DNA of 64,000 bases from Cercis canadensis (Eukaryota; Streptophyta; Magnoliopsida; Fabales; Fabaceae). The DNA is taken from contig QAOA01006013.1 in the NCBI GenBank assembly GCA_003255065.1, forward strand, positions 1,565,623 to 1,629,622. Direction: 5' to 3'. The notes beneath the pieces were generated by a model. That model was not told where the DNA came from, ran no database searches, and saw only the letters and a program-made list of their open reading frames with translations. Shown here one piece after another: positions 62,160 through 64,000 of the stretch (the stretch's first letter is position 1; each line of letters starts with the position of its first letter). A program made the translations under genes and the position numbers.

Positions 62160-62779
62160 ATGGATACTGCTGCAGAGCCAAAAAGCAAGAAAAAAGCAGA
62201 GACTAAGGTTCTTTCATGGCAGGAGAAGAAAGAAGTTGCAGATAAGGAAGAAGATGTCTTAAAAAAAGATATACAAGACCTTCAATCATGGGTACATTAA
62301 TTAATATGCTCCTTCTCCTTTCTTCACTGTAACTATGCAAAACCCTTTTAAGTTTTGGAACTCCTTAACTCACAAATCTCAGTTTTTCCTTTTAAGTGAA
62401 GTTTTCAAATAAATTCAAATGTTTGGTTATGCAATTATTTTTTTTTTTTGGCAAGATTGATATGATGGGCAGCATGAACGATGAGAAGCTGAAAGAATAT
62501 GTGAAGAAAGGGCCTGCTGATTTGAAGACAAAAAAGGGCAAAACAAGCAAGGCTAGGGTAAGAATAAGCATGCAATTTAGTTTAGCTGATTTTTCATAAT
62601 TGTGCACAAGCTCAATTTGCTAGATTTCAACTAGGATGAACTAATACTTGTGTTGTGCCTTTAAAAATATGGGTGTGGTAATGCTGCAGGTCAAAAGCGC
62701 TGGCAAGTCCAAATCTTCAACTTGTAATCCGATTATGGCTTCGGTTTTGAAGTTCCACAAAGAACAGGAACCAAAGTAG
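62160..62779 (+). CDS. small charged coiled-coil protein of unknown function, copy 2 (107 aa)
   Basis: Three exons: 62160-62291, 62456-62557, 62690-62779, all with GT/AG borders and phase 0. The protein starts MDTAAEPKSKKKAETKVLSW, has a Lys/Glu-rich helical stretch ending LQSW (residue 44), then IDMMGSMNDEKLKEYVKKGP, an A-D-L-K-T segment and a tail ending HKEQEPK. It parallels the gene at 49074-50086 exon by exon: the same W at the end of exon 1, the same I.M.GSMN..L opening of exon 2, and V at the start of exon 3. Its exon 3 is longer than in copy 1, which stops after PSTSK. No signal or membrane segment. Family not recognised; perhaps a plant-specific nuclear or cytosolic adaptor. Confidence 0.75.
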
Positions 62780-64000
62780 CTTAAGTTTCGTTTCTGTGGA
62801 ATCCAAATCCTTAACTTGTTTGTTATGTATGTTGCAAGTTATCCATCTTGTTGTGTTTTGGTGCTGTGGATTTTAATTTTTCAACTTATTTGTTAATGTA
62901 TGCTGCAACTCATCTTGTTGTGTTGTGATTGTACGGATGAAAGGTTTAACAATTCAATTAACAAAAGCTTAACAATCATTTATCTGTAAACTCGACAAAA
63001 ATATCACAATTCGTTATTCGTACATTTGTCAAAAATCTAACAGTTTGATATTTGTATATTGAACAAAGGAAAATGCTTGGCAGCCAGAATTTTGTAAAAA
63101 AAAATTTGAATTTCATTTTTAAATTTGATATAATTTGAGTCTAATTGTGTAAAAATATCACTATTGAATTTCATTTTCAAATTTTTTTCAGACACTTTTT
63201 GTATTGCTTGTTTATGTATTTTATAAAAAATTAACTATTTTAATACACATTGATGATTCACTTTTTTAAGATTTTTACAATAATACTAAAATTAAAAAAT
63301 ATATCCCACCAAAACCCTCCTTAATTAAGGGGTGATATAACACTATCCCCAATCTCCATTAAGTGTGATAGTAGCTTAGCAATCACTTTTCTCAAAACCA
63401 ACATTTTTCTCTTTCTAGCTAAAAATCAGACGCAGAAACCACATCAAAACACCTAGAACCTATTGTTTGGAAGATAGGAAAAAGTGTTGGGGACTGAGCA
63501 GGGAGAAATCCGGTGCTATGAGTGTTGTAGGACTGACAAATAATGAAGATGGATATTGGATTGCAGGTTTTTGTGAATTCTAGCCTTCTTCAATAAATAT
63601 AAACTTTTTTGGAAATCAACTTAGCTGTGCAATTCGACATTAGTTTTTTTGGAAATTGGATCAGATTCCATAACTGCATCAATCTAAACTTTTTGTATTT
63701 TGATTCAATACCATGCTTCTTTTCCCCGGATTGGGGTTTATTATGTACTAAAAGCGTAAACATAGTAAACGCTTTAATCTAATTTAATATATTCTTGCTT
63801 TCTGGTATTAATTATTTATCATTTGAGGAAGATGCACAAAAATTAAGAAAGTTATTAAATAGTCTTGATTACTATAAAATATTTATTTATCTTCCCCAAA
63901 TATCCTTTCTATTGAAAAACTCTTTTTAGTTTGAGCATTTAATGAAAGTAAACTCTCTGATAAGGGTAAAATTAAAAAAAAAAATCAATTAATGTAGTTT
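62780..64000. other. 3' flank and intergenic DNA, no gene seen
   Basis: AT-rich. The 3' UTR of the preceding gene probably ends within about 200 bases. No supported frame or clear repeat. Confidence 0.45.

Noticed and set aside
1..64000. CRISPR arrays, prokaryotic operons, tRNA and rRNA genes
   Set aside because: No regularly spaced repeats, no ribosome-binding-site-driven gene series, and no sequence that folds as a complete tRNA; the B-box-like words found belong to repeats.

Overview
The window looks like nuclear DNA of a flowering plant, most likely a eudicot. It is very AT-rich. Genes are interrupted by GT/AG introns and lie far apart, and the spaces hold MITEs, SINE and LINE remnants, a hAT-like element and a gene-carrying inverted-repeat element. 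All confident proteins belong to plant families and are closest, from recalled family sequences, to Arabidopsis members. No prokaryotic or organellar gene order is seen. I cannot name the species.

Layout. 1-2942 (+): last intron and last exon of an ABCG25-type abscisic acid exporter. 2943-10929: gene-poor, with an assembly duplication, a MITE, a tandem duplication carrying a candidate small secreted peptide gene (-), and a SINE-like remnant. 10930-11565 (+): a single-exon DUF688 protein. 11566-18536: intergenic. 18537-24579 (-): RMR2-type PA-TM-RING-H2 receptor in four exons, with two MITEs of one family in an intron. 24580-28325: LINE and PPR remnants, a duplicated segment and a fold-back MITE. 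28326-34373 (-): PDIL5-2-type membrane protein disulfide isomerase in five exons. 34374-37757: nested AT-rich repeats and a hAT-like element. 37758-45012 (-): CCA-adding tRNA nucleotidyltransferase in 15 exons. 45013-48800: nested transposons, a Pack-MULE-like element carrying a broken subtilase fragment, and a SINE. 49074-50086 (+) and 62160-62779 (+): two paralogous three-exon genes for small charged proteins of unknown function. 56212-57513 (+): RABA5a-type Rab GTPase with a probable distant 5' UTR exon.

The genes do not form a pathway. RMR2, PDIL5-2 and RABA5a all act in the endomembrane system, but nothing in the sequence suggests co-regulation. The most interesting signals are the two paralogous small-protein genes, the captured subtilase fragment, the tandemly duplicated secreted-peptide ORF, and a consistent assembly pattern in which single N bases sit at the joints of local duplications. 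Exon borders were read by eye from GT/AG sites and frame continuity; no alignment was run.
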